Below, piece after piece: positions 1-7,268 of a DNA stretch of 11,612 nt. Positions within the stretch are counted from its first letter, which is position 1. Each line of letters starts with the position of its first letter. Origin of the DNA: Actinomycetes bacterium (lineage in GTDB: Bacteria > Actinomycetota > Actinomycetes > Propionibacteriales > Propionibacteriaceae); NCBI GenBank assembly GCA_023458095.1, contig JAEXAS010000031.1, positions 1-11,612 on the forward strand, in the 5' to 3' direction. Both the position numbers and the translations under genes were made by a program. The notes under the pieces are model-generated. The model was not told the origin of the DNA. It made no database searches and saw only the letters and a list, made by a program, of their open reading frames with translations.

Positions 1-488
1 TCCACAGCCCAAGGCCTACCGCAGTAGGTGCCCCAAGATGCGTAGCTGGGACAGGTGATGTCCAAAGCAAAGCCATCGATACCCGCCGCCTTGGCGTTGG
101 CGATCTCCTGCTTGGCATTGGCCAAGATGTAGTCGCCAGCCTTCGGGGCCACGCCCAGCGGGCGGTCACGCAGAAAACCGCCGTAGGCAGCATGTATTCC
201 GCCCTCACCACCAGGGGTGAGGTACTGATTCTGGTAGTAGTCCCGCGATGCTGGAAGATTGTCCATCGAGAGGGGAAGCGAGGGAACGTAGTGGGCGAAG
301 ACGAGGCGGCCATTCTTGTGCTTAGGAATGACCACCGGGGCAGCCCCCGAGGTAGCACTCGGTGATACCTGAACGGAATTGGACACAGCCGCCGCCTGCG
401 ACTGCGGCGCCACCCCAACCCCCGAACCAACCAGAGATCCCACCGCCAATGCAACAGCAGCGATCCCCCAACGCGATCTCGTCTCCAT
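1..488 (-). CDS. Secreted glycoside hydrolase, GH71-like (alpha-1,3-glucanase/mutanase type), N-terminal part only
   Basis: The frame starts at ATG 488-486 and stays open to the left edge, giving 162 residues with no stop, so the C-terminal part lies outside the window. The start is supported by GAGGGGG just upstream. Residues 1-32 look like a signal peptide: basic n-region (METRSRW), a hydrophobic Ala/Val/Gly core, and an SQA-A site near residues 30-33. A Ser/Ala/Pro linker (about 34-55) follows, then the catalytic-domain start. Its motifs RLVFAHYVPSLPLSMDN (61-77) and AKAAGIDGFALDI (132-144) resemble the first beta strands of the GH71 barrel. GH71 enzymes cleave alpha-1,3-glucan, so a role outside the cell on fungal or dental-type glucan, or on self-made glucan, is possible. 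The family call rests on these N-terminal motifs only. Catalytic residues are not in view, and another barrel hydrolase remains possible. Confidence 0.72.
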   Translation of the reverse strand, partial: METRSRWGIAAVALAVGSLVGSGVGVAPQSQAAAVSNSVQVSPSATSGAAPVVIPKHKNGRLVFAHYVPSLPLSMDNLPASRDYYQNQYLTPGGEGGIHAAYGGFLRDRPLGVAPKAGDYILANAKQEIANAKAAGIDGFALDITCPSYASWGTYCGRPWAV

Positions 489-560
489 TTCGCCCCCTCG
501 TCATCATGGCGGCCCTCAATAGACATTACGCAGATGCCGATTCGGGCCAATACCGCAGAG

Positions 561-595
561 AACATAGCACTCTGGTGCCCATTCAAGATATTGAA
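561..595 (-). promoter_or_regulatory. Possible promoter and inverted repeat upstream of the GH71-like gene
   Basis: Read on the minus strand, a TATGTT hexamer (566-561) would place the transcript start about 65 bases before the ATG at 488. Just upstream lies an inverted repeat, TTCAA-TATC-TTGAA (595-582), in an unusually AT-rich patch. It sits where a -35 element or an operator would be. No good -35 is seen at 17-base spacing (TTGAAT is only 14 away), so this is tentative. Confidence 0.25.
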
Positions 596-686
596 ATGAT
601 TCAGCGAAGAATGGGACGACGACGACTCGCCTCATGGGACCGTGCCGCCCGCGAGATAGCCGTCAGCCCGACGGCCAGGCCTCCCC

Positions 687-725
687 AAAAACGATGGCCG
701 GCCCCCCGCCAGGGGCCGACCATCG
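687..725 (-). terminator. Strong rho-independent terminator, minus strand
   Basis: The arms 692-705 and 712-725 pair over 14 bp, with one position that is a U-G wobble in the minus-strand RNA. The loop is 6 bases. On the minus strand the stem is followed directly by TTTTT (691-687), so this is a classical intrinsic terminator acting leftward. On the plus strand the wobble becomes a C-A mismatch and there is no T-run, so it is directional. It lies 245 bases past the MFS stop at 970 and about 200 bases before the GH71-like start. It insulates the hydrolase from upstream transcription. Confidence 0.8.
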
Positions 726-969
726 CCGAGGTGAACCGGCAAGCCGCTTTCTCAGCGCCCCCTGTGCCCACCGGTCACGGATTGTGACGCACCGCGCCCA
801 GCCGACGCAACGCGAGAGTTGTCCCCCCTGCCCGCTGTTGAATCGGCACAAGAAGTCGGACGTCCAACCCTTTGTGGGGACAAGCTAGCGAATGATGAGC
901 TCAACAATCGGATTGAATCGATAACAATTGCAAGATCGGGGAGTTCTCCCCCCTCCAGCCACGACTCAG
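726..969. other. Gene-free stretch between the MFS stop and the strong terminator
   Basis: No reading frame here has a recognisable protein or a convincing ribosome site; the short frames that exist run through the terminator or into neighbouring genes. It holds a near-palindrome GTCGGACGTCCAAC (855-868) and a small GC-rich hairpin next to the MFS stop. Since the terminator lies at its far end, it is either a long 3' untranslated region of the MFS transcript or the body of a separate short RNA. I cannot match it to a known RNA family. Confidence 0.5.
938..951 (-). terminator. Weak hairpin just past the MFS stop
   Basis: The 14-base palindrome GGGGAGTTCTCCCC (938-951) can fold as a 5-bp GC stem with a 4-base loop. 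It lies 18 bases downstream of the MFS stop codon on the minus strand. The following minus-strand sequence (GATCTTGCAATTGTTATC) is AT-rich but has no real U-tract, so termination here would be partial. It could also be a protein-binding palindrome. Confidence 0.3.
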
Positions 970-2409
970 CTATCCCTGCGGATCGGGTCCGGCATAGGTC
1001 GCCGAGTCCACCGCCCCGGCCGGCATCCGGGAGGCGGCCAGCGCCATCAGAACCGCCGCGATAGCGACGGCCGCAAAGACCCAGCCGAACGCCGTGGTGA
1101 CCCCGGCAGTGGACTGTGGTCCACCACCAGCAGCGATCAGGTTGTTGGCGATGGTGCCGAGCACCGCGACCCCGACCGCGCTGCCCACCGATCGGGACAG
1201 CATGTTGGCGCCGGTCACCAATCCTCGCTCGCTCCACCCCACCGACGATTGCGCTGCGATGAGGGAGGGCGCCGCGGTCCAGCCCAATCCGAACCCCATC
1301 ACGAAACAGGCCATCGCCACCGTCCAGGCCGACGGCCACGCACTGACCACAGCCAACCCGACAGCACCCAGAGTCGCGATGGTGCTCCCCAGGACCGTCG
1401 TCAGCCGGAAGCCCACCCGCAGGTACACCCGTCCAGCCAAAGCGGCGGCCAGCGGCCAGCCCAAGGTGAGGGCAGCCACCGCGATCCCCGAGACCAACGG
1501 CACAGCGCCGGCCGCATGCTGCAGGAAGGTGGGCACGAAGCTGGTCACCCCGACCAGAAGCGCCCCCACCCCTGCCGACACCGCAGTGGTCGTCCAGATC
1601 AGCGGCCTGCGCAGAATCGCCAGATCCAAGACGGGCTCGACGGCACGCCGTTCGATGAAGGGGAATGCCGCCAGCGCAAGGATGCCGATCCCGAAGCTGA
1701 CCAGGCTTGGCAGCGAGTTCCAGGCCCACGCGCTACCCCCCTCCAGCAGGGCCAGGATGATCGCGGTCAATCCCACGGTCAACACCCCGGCGCCCAGGAA
1801 GTCGATGTGATGGCGCCGCGACTCGACCTGCTCGTGGTAGTTGCGCAGCAGCGCCCATCCAGCGATGAGCACCAGCGGGATATTGACCGCAAAGATCCAC
1901 CGCCAGGACCCAAATTGGGCGAACAGTCCGCCGAGAGCCGGCCCGACCACCGAGGACACCGCCCACACACTGGCGATATAGCCCTGCACCACGGCCCGCT
2001 CGGCGACGCTATACAGATCGCCCACGATGGTCATCGTCATGGGCGTGATCGCGCCGGCACCCAGACCCTGCACCGCCCGAAACACGATGAGTGCCGGCAT
2101 GCTCCAGGCGAGCATCGCCAACACCGAGCCCAGACCGAACAGGGCCACCCCGACCAGGATCACCGGTTTGCGGCCAAGAGTGTCGGCGACCTTGGAGTAG
2201 ATCGGAACCGAAACCGCCTGCGCCAGCAGGTACACCGAGAAGAGCCACGGATACTGATTGAACTGACCCAGATCGGCCACGACCGACGGCACCGCCGTGG
2301 CCAAGATGGTGGCATCGACCGCGATCAGGCCCGTGGCCAGCATGAGTGCGATCAGCACAGCGCCGCGGGGCGAACGCAGCCCCACATTCACCGGCGAAGA
2401 ATCACTCAC
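970..2409 (-). CDS. MFS transporter, DHA2 (EmrB/QacA-like) drug:proton antiporter family
   Basis: This is a polytopic inner-membrane exporter of 479 residues from GTG 2409, a usual length for the 14-helix DHA2 group. After a short hydrophilic N-terminus, helix 1 carries the DHA2 signature with Asp at about residue 32 (VDATILATAVPSV). The cytoplasmic loop between helices 2 and 3 has motif A (ADTLGRKP, about 75-82), and helix 5 has motif C (SVVGPALGGLFA), which marks drug:H+ antiporters. FGSWRWIFAVNIP after motif C is typical of the family. The frame stays open to a GTG at 2475, but that codon sits in the loop of the groEL terminator and the extra 22 residues look unlike a transporter N-terminus, so GTG 2409 is preferred. 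Its ribosome site is weak (GTTGGGG). The substrate cannot be told from sequence. No regulator gene is adjacent. It follows groEL in the same direction after 108 bases. Confidence 0.88.
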   Translation of the reverse strand: MSDSSPVNVGLRSPRGAVLIALMLATGLIAVDATILATAVPSVVADLGQFNQYPWLFSVYLLAQAVSVPIYSKVADTLGRKPVILVGVALFGLGSVLAMLAWSMPALIVFRAVQGLGAGAITPMTMTIVGDLYSVAERAVVQGYIASVWAVSSVVGPALGGLFAQFGSWRWIFAVNIPLVLIAGWALLRNYHEQVESRRHHIDFLGAGVLTVGLTAIILALLEGGSAWAWNSLPSLVSFGIGILALAAFPFIERRAVEPVLDLAILRRPLIWTTTAVSAGVGALLVGVTSFVPTFLQHAAGAVPLVSGIAVAALTLGWPLAAALAGRVYLRVGFRLTTVLGSTIATLGAVGLAVVSAWPSAWTVAMACFVMGFGLGWTAAPSLIAAQSSVGWSERGLVTGANMLSRSVGSAVGVAVLGTIANNLIAAGGGPQSTAGVTTAFGWVFAAVAIAAVLMALAASRMPAGAVDSATYAGPDPQG

Positions 2410-2458
2410 GGTGAACCCCAACCACGAACGTAGATCCGCTATTCCGCCGCGAATTGCA

Positions 2459-2493
2459 CAAGGCCGGCGCCCCACATTGGGGCACCGACCTTG
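2459..2493 (-). terminator. groEL terminator hairpin
   Basis: The arms 2459-2474 and 2478-2493 pair over 16 bp with a 3-base loop. The two positions that are not Watson-Crick are both U-G wobbles in the minus-strand RNA, so the fold is better in that strand. It begins 24 bases after the groEL stop. No U-tract follows (GTGCAATTCG), which is common for hairpin terminators in GC-rich actinomycetes. It also fills part of the leader of the MFS gene downstream. Confidence 0.6.
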
Positions 2494-2517
2494 CGTGTCG
2501 CGTTGTGAGCGGTGGGC

Positions 2518-4146
<1,629 letters not shown>

Positions 4147-4257
4147 GTTTGTTCGGCAATCCTTCGGCGTATCTGGGGGCCACAGCCCCGCGGTGATCCA
4201 TGAAGTCCGACCACGACCATCCGCGGAAAGCGGGTCGCAACCTCATCGAGTCTGACA

Positions 4258-4284
4258 ATGGCACTCTCAACCCGAGAGTGCTAA
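4258..4284 (-). promoter_or_regulatory. CIRCE operator 1 (HrcA site), proximal to groEL
   Basis: On the plus strand the halves are ATGGCACTC (4258-4266) and GAGTGCTAA (4276-4284) with the canonical 9-base spacer. The consensus is TTAGCACTC-N9-GAGTGCTAA, so the right half is perfect and the left differs at two places. It lies about 110 bases before the groEL start, at or just after the likely transcript start, where HrcA binding would block initiation. Confidence 0.9.
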
Positions 4285-4289
4285 CCCCA

Positions 4290-4318
4290 TGTTTAGCACT
4301 CGCACACCTCGAGTGCAA
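4290..4318 (-). promoter_or_regulatory. Likely groEL promoter embedded in the CIRCE pair
   Basis: On the minus strand, TTGCAC (4318-4313) is followed after exactly 17 bases by TAAACA (4295-4290). This is a plausible housekeeping-sigma promoter with a poor -10. Transcription would start near 4283, giving a leader of about 135 bases. Both elements fall inside the halves of CIRCE 2, and the start falls in CIRCE 1. That geometry explains repression but is also partly forced by the CIRCE sequence, so it needs mapping. Confidence 0.4.
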
Positions 4319-4319
4319 A
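4293..4319 (-). promoter_or_regulatory. CIRCE operator 2 (HrcA site), distal to groEL
   Basis: The halves are TTAGCACTC (4293-4301, perfect) and GAGTGCAAA (4311-4319, one difference from GAGTGCTAA), with a 9-base spacer. It is 8 bases from CIRCE 1, and the centres are 35 bases apart. Paired CIRCE sites are known upstream of some actinobacterial groEL genes. Confidence 0.92.
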
Positions 4320-4440
4320 CGTTGTGCCGCTGTTCGGGCTGCTCAATCAGAAGCGGCGCCGCACTGCGGCAAGACCCATCAGATGTCCGAAAATCCGAGC
4401 GCAGACACAGCAGGCTCGATCACCGAGCGCGCTGGCGCCC

Positions 4441-4725
4441 TCAGGCGTGTCGGCTGACTCCGAGACGACGAGCCGTGCGCTCCTTTTGGCGCGAATCCCG
4501 CTGCCGCAACAACCGCTTGACCAACAGCGGTTCGTAGGCCAAGGCCTCAGGGGTGTCGATCAGGGCGTTCAAGAGTTGGTAGTAGCGCGTGGCCGAGATG
4601 TCGAACCGTTCGCGAATCTCAGATTCCTTCGACCCGGGCAAAGACCACCAGCTCTTCTCAAAATCCAGCAGTGCGGCTTGCTGCTCGCTCAGGCCCGCAG
4701 GGGTGATCGGCATCGGGGACGTCAT
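4441..4725 (-). CDS. DUF3263 domain protein (small actinobacterial protein)
   Basis: This 94-residue soluble protein has an uncharacterised domain found mainly in actinomycetes. The family pattern is clear: FEKSWW (22-27), the Pro-Gly-Ser-Lys-Glu turn (30-34), IRERFDISATRYYQLLNALI (37-56), then LVKRLLRQRDSRQKERTARRLG (68-89 region). The 37-56 segment reads like a helix-turn-helix and the C-terminus is strongly basic, so nucleic-acid binding is a reasonable guess, but no function is established. ATG 4725 is chosen because a promoter sits exactly at leaderless distance and there is no Shine-Dalgarno. An in-frame ATG at 4761 would lie inside the -35 element. The gene is divergent from manA and stands upstream of the groEL control region, with no shared transcript implied. 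Confidence 0.88.
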   Translation of the reverse strand: MTSPMPITPAGLSEQQAALLDFEKSWWSLPGSKESEIRERFDISATRYYQLLNALIDTPEALAYEPLLVKRLLRQRDSRQKERTARRLGVSRHA

Positions 4726-4731
4726 GCAGGA

Positions 4732-4761
4732 AGAATACCCCCGAAACCACACCGATGTCAT
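4732..4761 (-). promoter_or_regulatory. Promoter for a leaderless DUF3263 transcript
   Basis: On the minus strand, ATGACA (4761-4756, five of six to TTGACA) is followed after 18 bases by TATTCT (4737-4732). The expected first transcribed base, 7 past the -10, is 4725, which is the A of the ATG. No ribosome site precedes that ATG, which agrees with leaderless translation, a common mode in actinomycetes. Confidence 0.55.
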
Positions 4762-4851
4762 TCGTTGATCCATGCTCCCTGAGACCGCCGCGGCGGCGGC
4801 GTTCACCGGAAATTCGTGTGCCCGAAGATGCCCCTTGTCGGCTCGCAGGGT

Positions 4852-4857
4852 TAGACT
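4852..4857 (+). promoter_or_regulatory. Possible -10 element for manA
   Basis: TAGACT fits the actinobacterial TANNNT pattern and would start a transcript near 4864, giving a leader of about 48 bases with GAGG before the manA ATG. No convincing -35 is seen at normal spacing. A 12-base perfect palindrome, CCGCCGCGGCGG (4785-4796), lies further upstream between the divergent genes and could be an operator, though it may also be a chance product of GC richness. Confidence 0.28.
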
Positions 4858-4911
4858 CGACGTCGGCTTGCGGGTGCCCAACCCCCGACTGTCGATCAGT
4901 GAGGATGCTGG

Positions 4912-6099
4912 ATGCTGCGTTTGCAGGGAACCGCCCAACGCTACGCCTGGGGCACCGTTGACGCTATCCCCAAGCTCCTCCAACAACCCGCCGACGGCAG
5001 CCCCTACGCCGAGTATTGGATGGGGGCCCATCCCACAGCTCCCGCAGAGGTCGAGGGACGCCCGCTGAATGAGTTCTTGGCCGAGCGTCCGGAGGTCTTG
5101 GGCGCGGCGTCCCGCGACGCTTTCGGCGATCAACTGCCCTACCTGATGAAGGTGCTGTCGGCGCGTCATGCCTTGAGCCTGCAAGCCCATCCCTCCCGCG
5201 AGCAGGCTGTCGAGGGCTTCGCCCGTGAGGACGCCGAAGGTCTGGCCCGCGATGCCGCCGAGCGCACCTACCGTGACGACTGGCCCAAGCCGGAGATCCT
5301 CATCGCGGTGGACGAGTTCCACACCCTGTCCGGCTTTCGGGAGCCGCGCCGAACCGAAGCCCTGTTTGCCGGCCTCGGCGTCGCTGACGAGTTGGCCAGT
5401 GTCATTGGACCGCTCACGGAGCGCCGGGGCACGGCGGCGCTGCAGGAAGTGTTCCTCGACGTGCTCAGCCTTTCGGGGGAACGCGCCCATTTGTCGGAGT
5501 TGGTCTGCGCCGCCGCGGTGAACCACCAAGATTCCCCCGGCGAGCTGGGCGCCTTCGCCCGCACCGTGATCGAGCTTGACGCCGTTTTCCCCGGCGACCC
5601 CGGCGTGCTGGCTGCGCTCCTGATGAACCGCGTGGTGATTCCGCCGGGCCAGGGCATCTATGTCCCGGCCGGACACATGCACGCACACCTTCGCGGCACC
5701 GGAATCGAGATCATGGCGAACTCCGACAACGTCATCCGCGGCGGTCTGACCCCCAAGCATGTCGACGTCGGCGAACTGATCAAGGTGGTCAGCTTCGAGC
5801 CGATCGATCCCGAACTGACCACACCGGAAGTGGTGTGCGACGGGCTGCTGCACTATCCGACACCCTGCCCGGAGTTCGACGTCTGGCGCATCGACGCCAC
5901 CGCCGAAACGCGTCCGGTGGAGTTACCTGGAGCCGGCTCCGCTCGAGTCCTCTTCCTGGTTTCCGGATCGGGCACATTGACCGATGGCGCTGACACGCTC
6001 GCACTGCCGCAGGGCGGGGCGGCCTTCATTCCCGCCGACGAGCAGGTCAGCTTCCGTGGCGAGGCCGTCGGGTTCCTGTCGGCCTCGGGCGCTCGTTGA
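4912..6099 (+). CDS. manA: Mannose-6-phosphate isomerase, class I (type I phosphomannose isomerase)
   Basis: This is a cytoplasmic zinc enzyme interconverting fructose 6-phosphate and mannose 6-phosphate. It feeds GDP-mannose and mannosylated glycolipid or glycan synthesis, or lets mannose enter glycolysis. The protein has 395 residues, normal for the family. It opens with QGTAQRYAWGT (5-15), the usual N-terminal signature. Zinc ligands by family comparison are Gln91 and His93 (SLQAHPS), Glu128 (DWPKPEI) and His257 (PAGHMHAHLRG). The C-terminal signature EIMANSDNVIRGGLTPKHVD carries the catalytic Arg276. The C-terminal cupin half is complete. ATG 4912 is preceded by GAGG at a good distance; an ATG at 4905 is out of frame. 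The stop TGA (6097-6099) overlaps the TTG start of the next gene, so the two are co-translated. Confidence 0.96.
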   Translation: MLRLQGTAQRYAWGTVDAIPKLLQQPADGSPYAEYWMGAHPTAPAEVEGRPLNEFLAERPEVLGAASRDAFGDQLPYLMKVLSARHALSLQAHPSREQAVEGFAREDAEGLARDAAERTYRDDWPKPEILIAVDEFHTLSGFREPRRTEALFAGLGVADELASVIGPLTERRGTAALQEVFLDVLSLSGERAHLSELVCAAAVNHQDSPGELGAFARTVIELDAVFPGDPGVLAALLMNRVVIPPGQGIYVPAGHMHAHLRGTGIEIMANSDNVIRGGLTPKHVDVGELIKVVSFEPIDPELTTPEVVCDGLLHYPTPCPEFDVWRIDATAETRPVELPGAGSARVLFLVSGSGTLTDGADTLALPQGGAAFIPADEQVSFRGEAVGFLSASGAR

Positions 6100-6629
6100 G
6101 CGAGCTTCCCGCTGCACTTGCCGTCCGGCTGGCCGAGTTGGTCGCCGCCGAGCGCGCCGTGGTACTGATTGATGGCGGAGCAGGCTCAGGCAAGACCACC
6201 CTGGCTGGCCGGCTGCAAGCCGCCTGGCCCGGCCGCTCACCGGAACTGGTCGGCATGGATGAGTTCTATCCGGGCTGGGACGGTCTGGCCAGCGCCGCCG
6301 CCCGGGTTCCTGGCGTGATCACCGGTACCGGCTTCACCTGCTGGGACTGGACGCAGCACCGCCCCGGGACCTGGCGCGAACTCGACACCAGCCGAGCCCT
6401 GATCATCGAAGGCTGCGGGGCACTCACCCCGGCCAGTCGGGCCGTCGCCACCGTCAGCATCTGGCTGGAACTACCTGAAAACATCCGCCGAAAGCGGGCA
6501 TTGGCTCGCGACGGCGACATGTTCGCCCCACATTGGGAACGCTGGGCCGCTCAGGAAGCCGCCCACTGGCGGCGCCACCAACCCGATCAACTCGCCGATC
6601 TGGTGCTGGAGGCGTCCGACTTGGCTTAA
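6096..6629 (+). CDS. P-loop NTPase, uridine-kinase-like small kinase
   Basis: The product is a 177-residue soluble protein of the P-loop kinase fold. Walker A is GGAGSGKTT (27-35). VGMDEFYPGWDGL (53-65, Asp55) follows at the place where nucleoside and other small-molecule kinases carry a substrate or magnesium-binding Asp. ALIIEGCGALT is the next core strand (Walker B-like, with Glu). A basic lid, RRKRALARDGDMFAPHWERW, completes the kinase plan. The true substrate is unknown; annotation as AAA-family ATPase or uridine kinase-like would be usual. The start is TTG 6096, overlapping the manA stop as TTGA, so it relies on translational coupling. That suggests, without proving, a job linked to sugar or nucleotide-sugar metabolism. 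Its stop overlaps that of the convergent GNAT gene by four bases. Confidence 0.85.
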   Translation: MSELPAALAVRLAELVAAERAVVLIDGGAGSGKTTLAGRLQAAWPGRSPELVGMDEFYPGWDGLASAAARVPGVITGTGFTCWDWTQHRPGTWRELDTSRALIIEGCGALTPASRAVATVSIWLELPENIRRKRALARDGDMFAPHWERWAAQEAAHWRRHQPDQLADLVLEASDLA

Positions 6630-7081
6630 GCCAGTTCCCGCCGCTTGCGCAGGAAGACCAATCCGTCGACCCGGTCGTACTCCTGATAGCCGGCTCGGCG
6701 ATAGAGCCCGAGATTGCGTTGGCTGAGCGCCCCGGTGAACAGCTCGAAACTGACCGTCCCCGCTGGTGCCTGGCTCTCGGCAAAGGCCAGCAGCCTGCGG
6801 CCAATTCCTTGGCCCTGGCGATCGGGAGCGACCATGAGCCGTCCGATCTGCCAGGTGTCGCCGTCGCGGTGGGCACGCACCGCCCCGATCAATCGGGCAC
6901 CATCGCGAATCACCCAAGCCCGCGGCAGCCAGGCCTGCACCTCAGCCAACGGCTCGCTCAGCGCCGGAATACCCAGGTCGTTATTGATGATCGCTTCGGT
7001 GGCCCAGCAGCAGCGTTGCAGAACCAACACCTCGGCGGCGTCGGACGGTGTCGCCGGGTTCACTCTCAACTCTTCAGGCAC
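6626..7081 (-). CDS. GNAT family N-acetyltransferase
   Basis: The product is a 151-residue cytoplasmic protein with the GCN5-related acetyltransferase fold. It transfers an acetyl group from acetyl-CoA to an amine; the acceptor is unknown. The acetyl-CoA motif A is clear: IGRLMVAPDRQGQGIGRRLL (79-98), with the Q-x-x-G-x-G core at 89-94. Motif B ends in NLGLYRRAGYQEYDR, the usual GFxxxx-type strand. The start GTG 7081 has no Shine-Dalgarno but lies at leaderless distance from a TAGGCT -10. An alternative is GTG 7063, preceded by GAAGAG, which would shorten it by six residues. It is divergent from the tRNA-Thr gene and converges on the kinase-like gene with overlapping stops, so the two transcripts are antisense at their ends. 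Confidence 0.9.
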   Translation of the reverse strand: MPEELRVNPATPSDAAEVLVLQRCCWATEAIINNDLGIPALSEPLAEVQAWLPRAWVIRDGARLIGAVRAHRDGDTWQIGRLMVAPDRQGQGIGRRLLAFAESQAPAGTVSFELFTGALSQRNLGLYRRAGYQEYDRVDGLVFLRKRRELA

Positions 7082-7087
7082 ACGCTG

Positions 7088-7093
7088 AGCCTA
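7088..7093 (-). promoter_or_regulatory. Possible -10 for a leaderless GNAT transcript
   Basis: On the minus strand TAGGCT (7093-7088) fits TANNNT and places the first base at 7081, the G of the GTG start. No good -35 is present at 16-18 bases, so confidence is modest. Confidence 0.35.
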
Positions 7094-7100
7094 CGGCGAG

Positions 7101-7122
7101 GTGCGCACTGTGCGTAGCGCAC
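7101..7122. repeat. Inverted repeat between the GNAT and tRNA genes
   Basis: GTGCGC (7101-7106) and GCGCAC (7117-7122) are perfect inverted arms around 10 bases, and the left arm is itself part of the palindrome GTGCGCAC (7101-7108). It covers the -35 region of the proposed GNAT promoter, where a repressor or activator could bind. Confidence 0.35.
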
Positions 7123-7146
7123 TCACCTTTGGCACAATGGCCGGTC

Positions 7147-7160
7147 GGGACACCTGTCCC
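7147..7160. repeat. Palindrome in the tRNA-Thr leader
   Basis: GGGACACCTGTCCC has 6-bp perfect arms around CC and can fold as GGGAC/GTCCC with a 4-base loop. It ends 2 bases before the mature tRNA 5' end, so it would sit next to the RNase P cut if transcribed. Confidence 0.4.
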
Positions 7161-7162
7161 AG

Positions 7163-7238
7163 GCCTCCATAGCTCAGTTGGTAGAGCATCTGTCTTGTAA
7201 ACAGAGGGTCGCGGGTTCGAATCCTGTTGGAGGCTCCA
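7163..7238 (+). tRNA. tRNA-Thr (anticodon TGT)
   Basis: A complete cloverleaf is visible. The acceptor arms are GCCTCCA (7163-7169) and TGGAGGC (7228-7234), the discriminator is T7235, and CCA is encoded (7236-7238). The D stem is GCTC/GAGC with loop AGTTGGTA. The anticodon stem is TCTGT/ACAGA with loop CTTGTAA and anticodon TGT at 7196-7198. The variable loop is GGGTC. The T stem GCGGG/CCTGT contains two G-U pairs, and its loop is TTCGAAT. It reads ACA and other Thr ACN codons. It stands alone and ends 14 bases before the stop of the convergent HycE-like gene. Confidence 0.98.
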
Positions 7239-7243
7239 CCGGT

Positions 7244-7268
7244 CGGCAACGCCTACAGATCGTTGCCG
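7244..7268. terminator. Hairpin between tRNA-Thr and the Ehr operon end
   Basis: CGGCAACG (7244-7251) and CGTTGCCG (7261-7268) pair perfectly over 8 bp with a 9-base loop. The loop holds the stop codon of the HycE-like gene, and one arm covers its last codons. It lies 5 bases after the tRNA CCA. Neither strand has a U-tract, so it may be a shared bidirectional terminator of the U-less type or an RNA-end stabiliser. Confidence 0.4.

Noticed and set aside
614..631. Short GAC/GACGAC run
   Set aside because: Only a few units long and without context; ordinary for GC-rich DNA.
726..969. Riboswitch (TPP or cobalamin type) in the gap left of the MFS gene
   Set aside because: A CTGAGA-like string occurs, but the other conserved boxes are missing.
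928..2433. Long plus-strand open frame of 501 codons opposite the MFS gene
   Set aside because: Arg/Gln/His/Pro-rich low-complexity product with no family; a GC-bias shadow of the transporter.
2410..2475. Upstream GTG start at 2475 for the MFS gene
   Set aside because: It lies in the loop of the groEL terminator, and the added residues do not resemble a DHA2 N-terminus.
4726..5853. N-terminal extension of the DUF3263 frame to 5853
   Set aside because: The extension is antisense to manA and crosses the promoter region; only the last 94 residues match a family.
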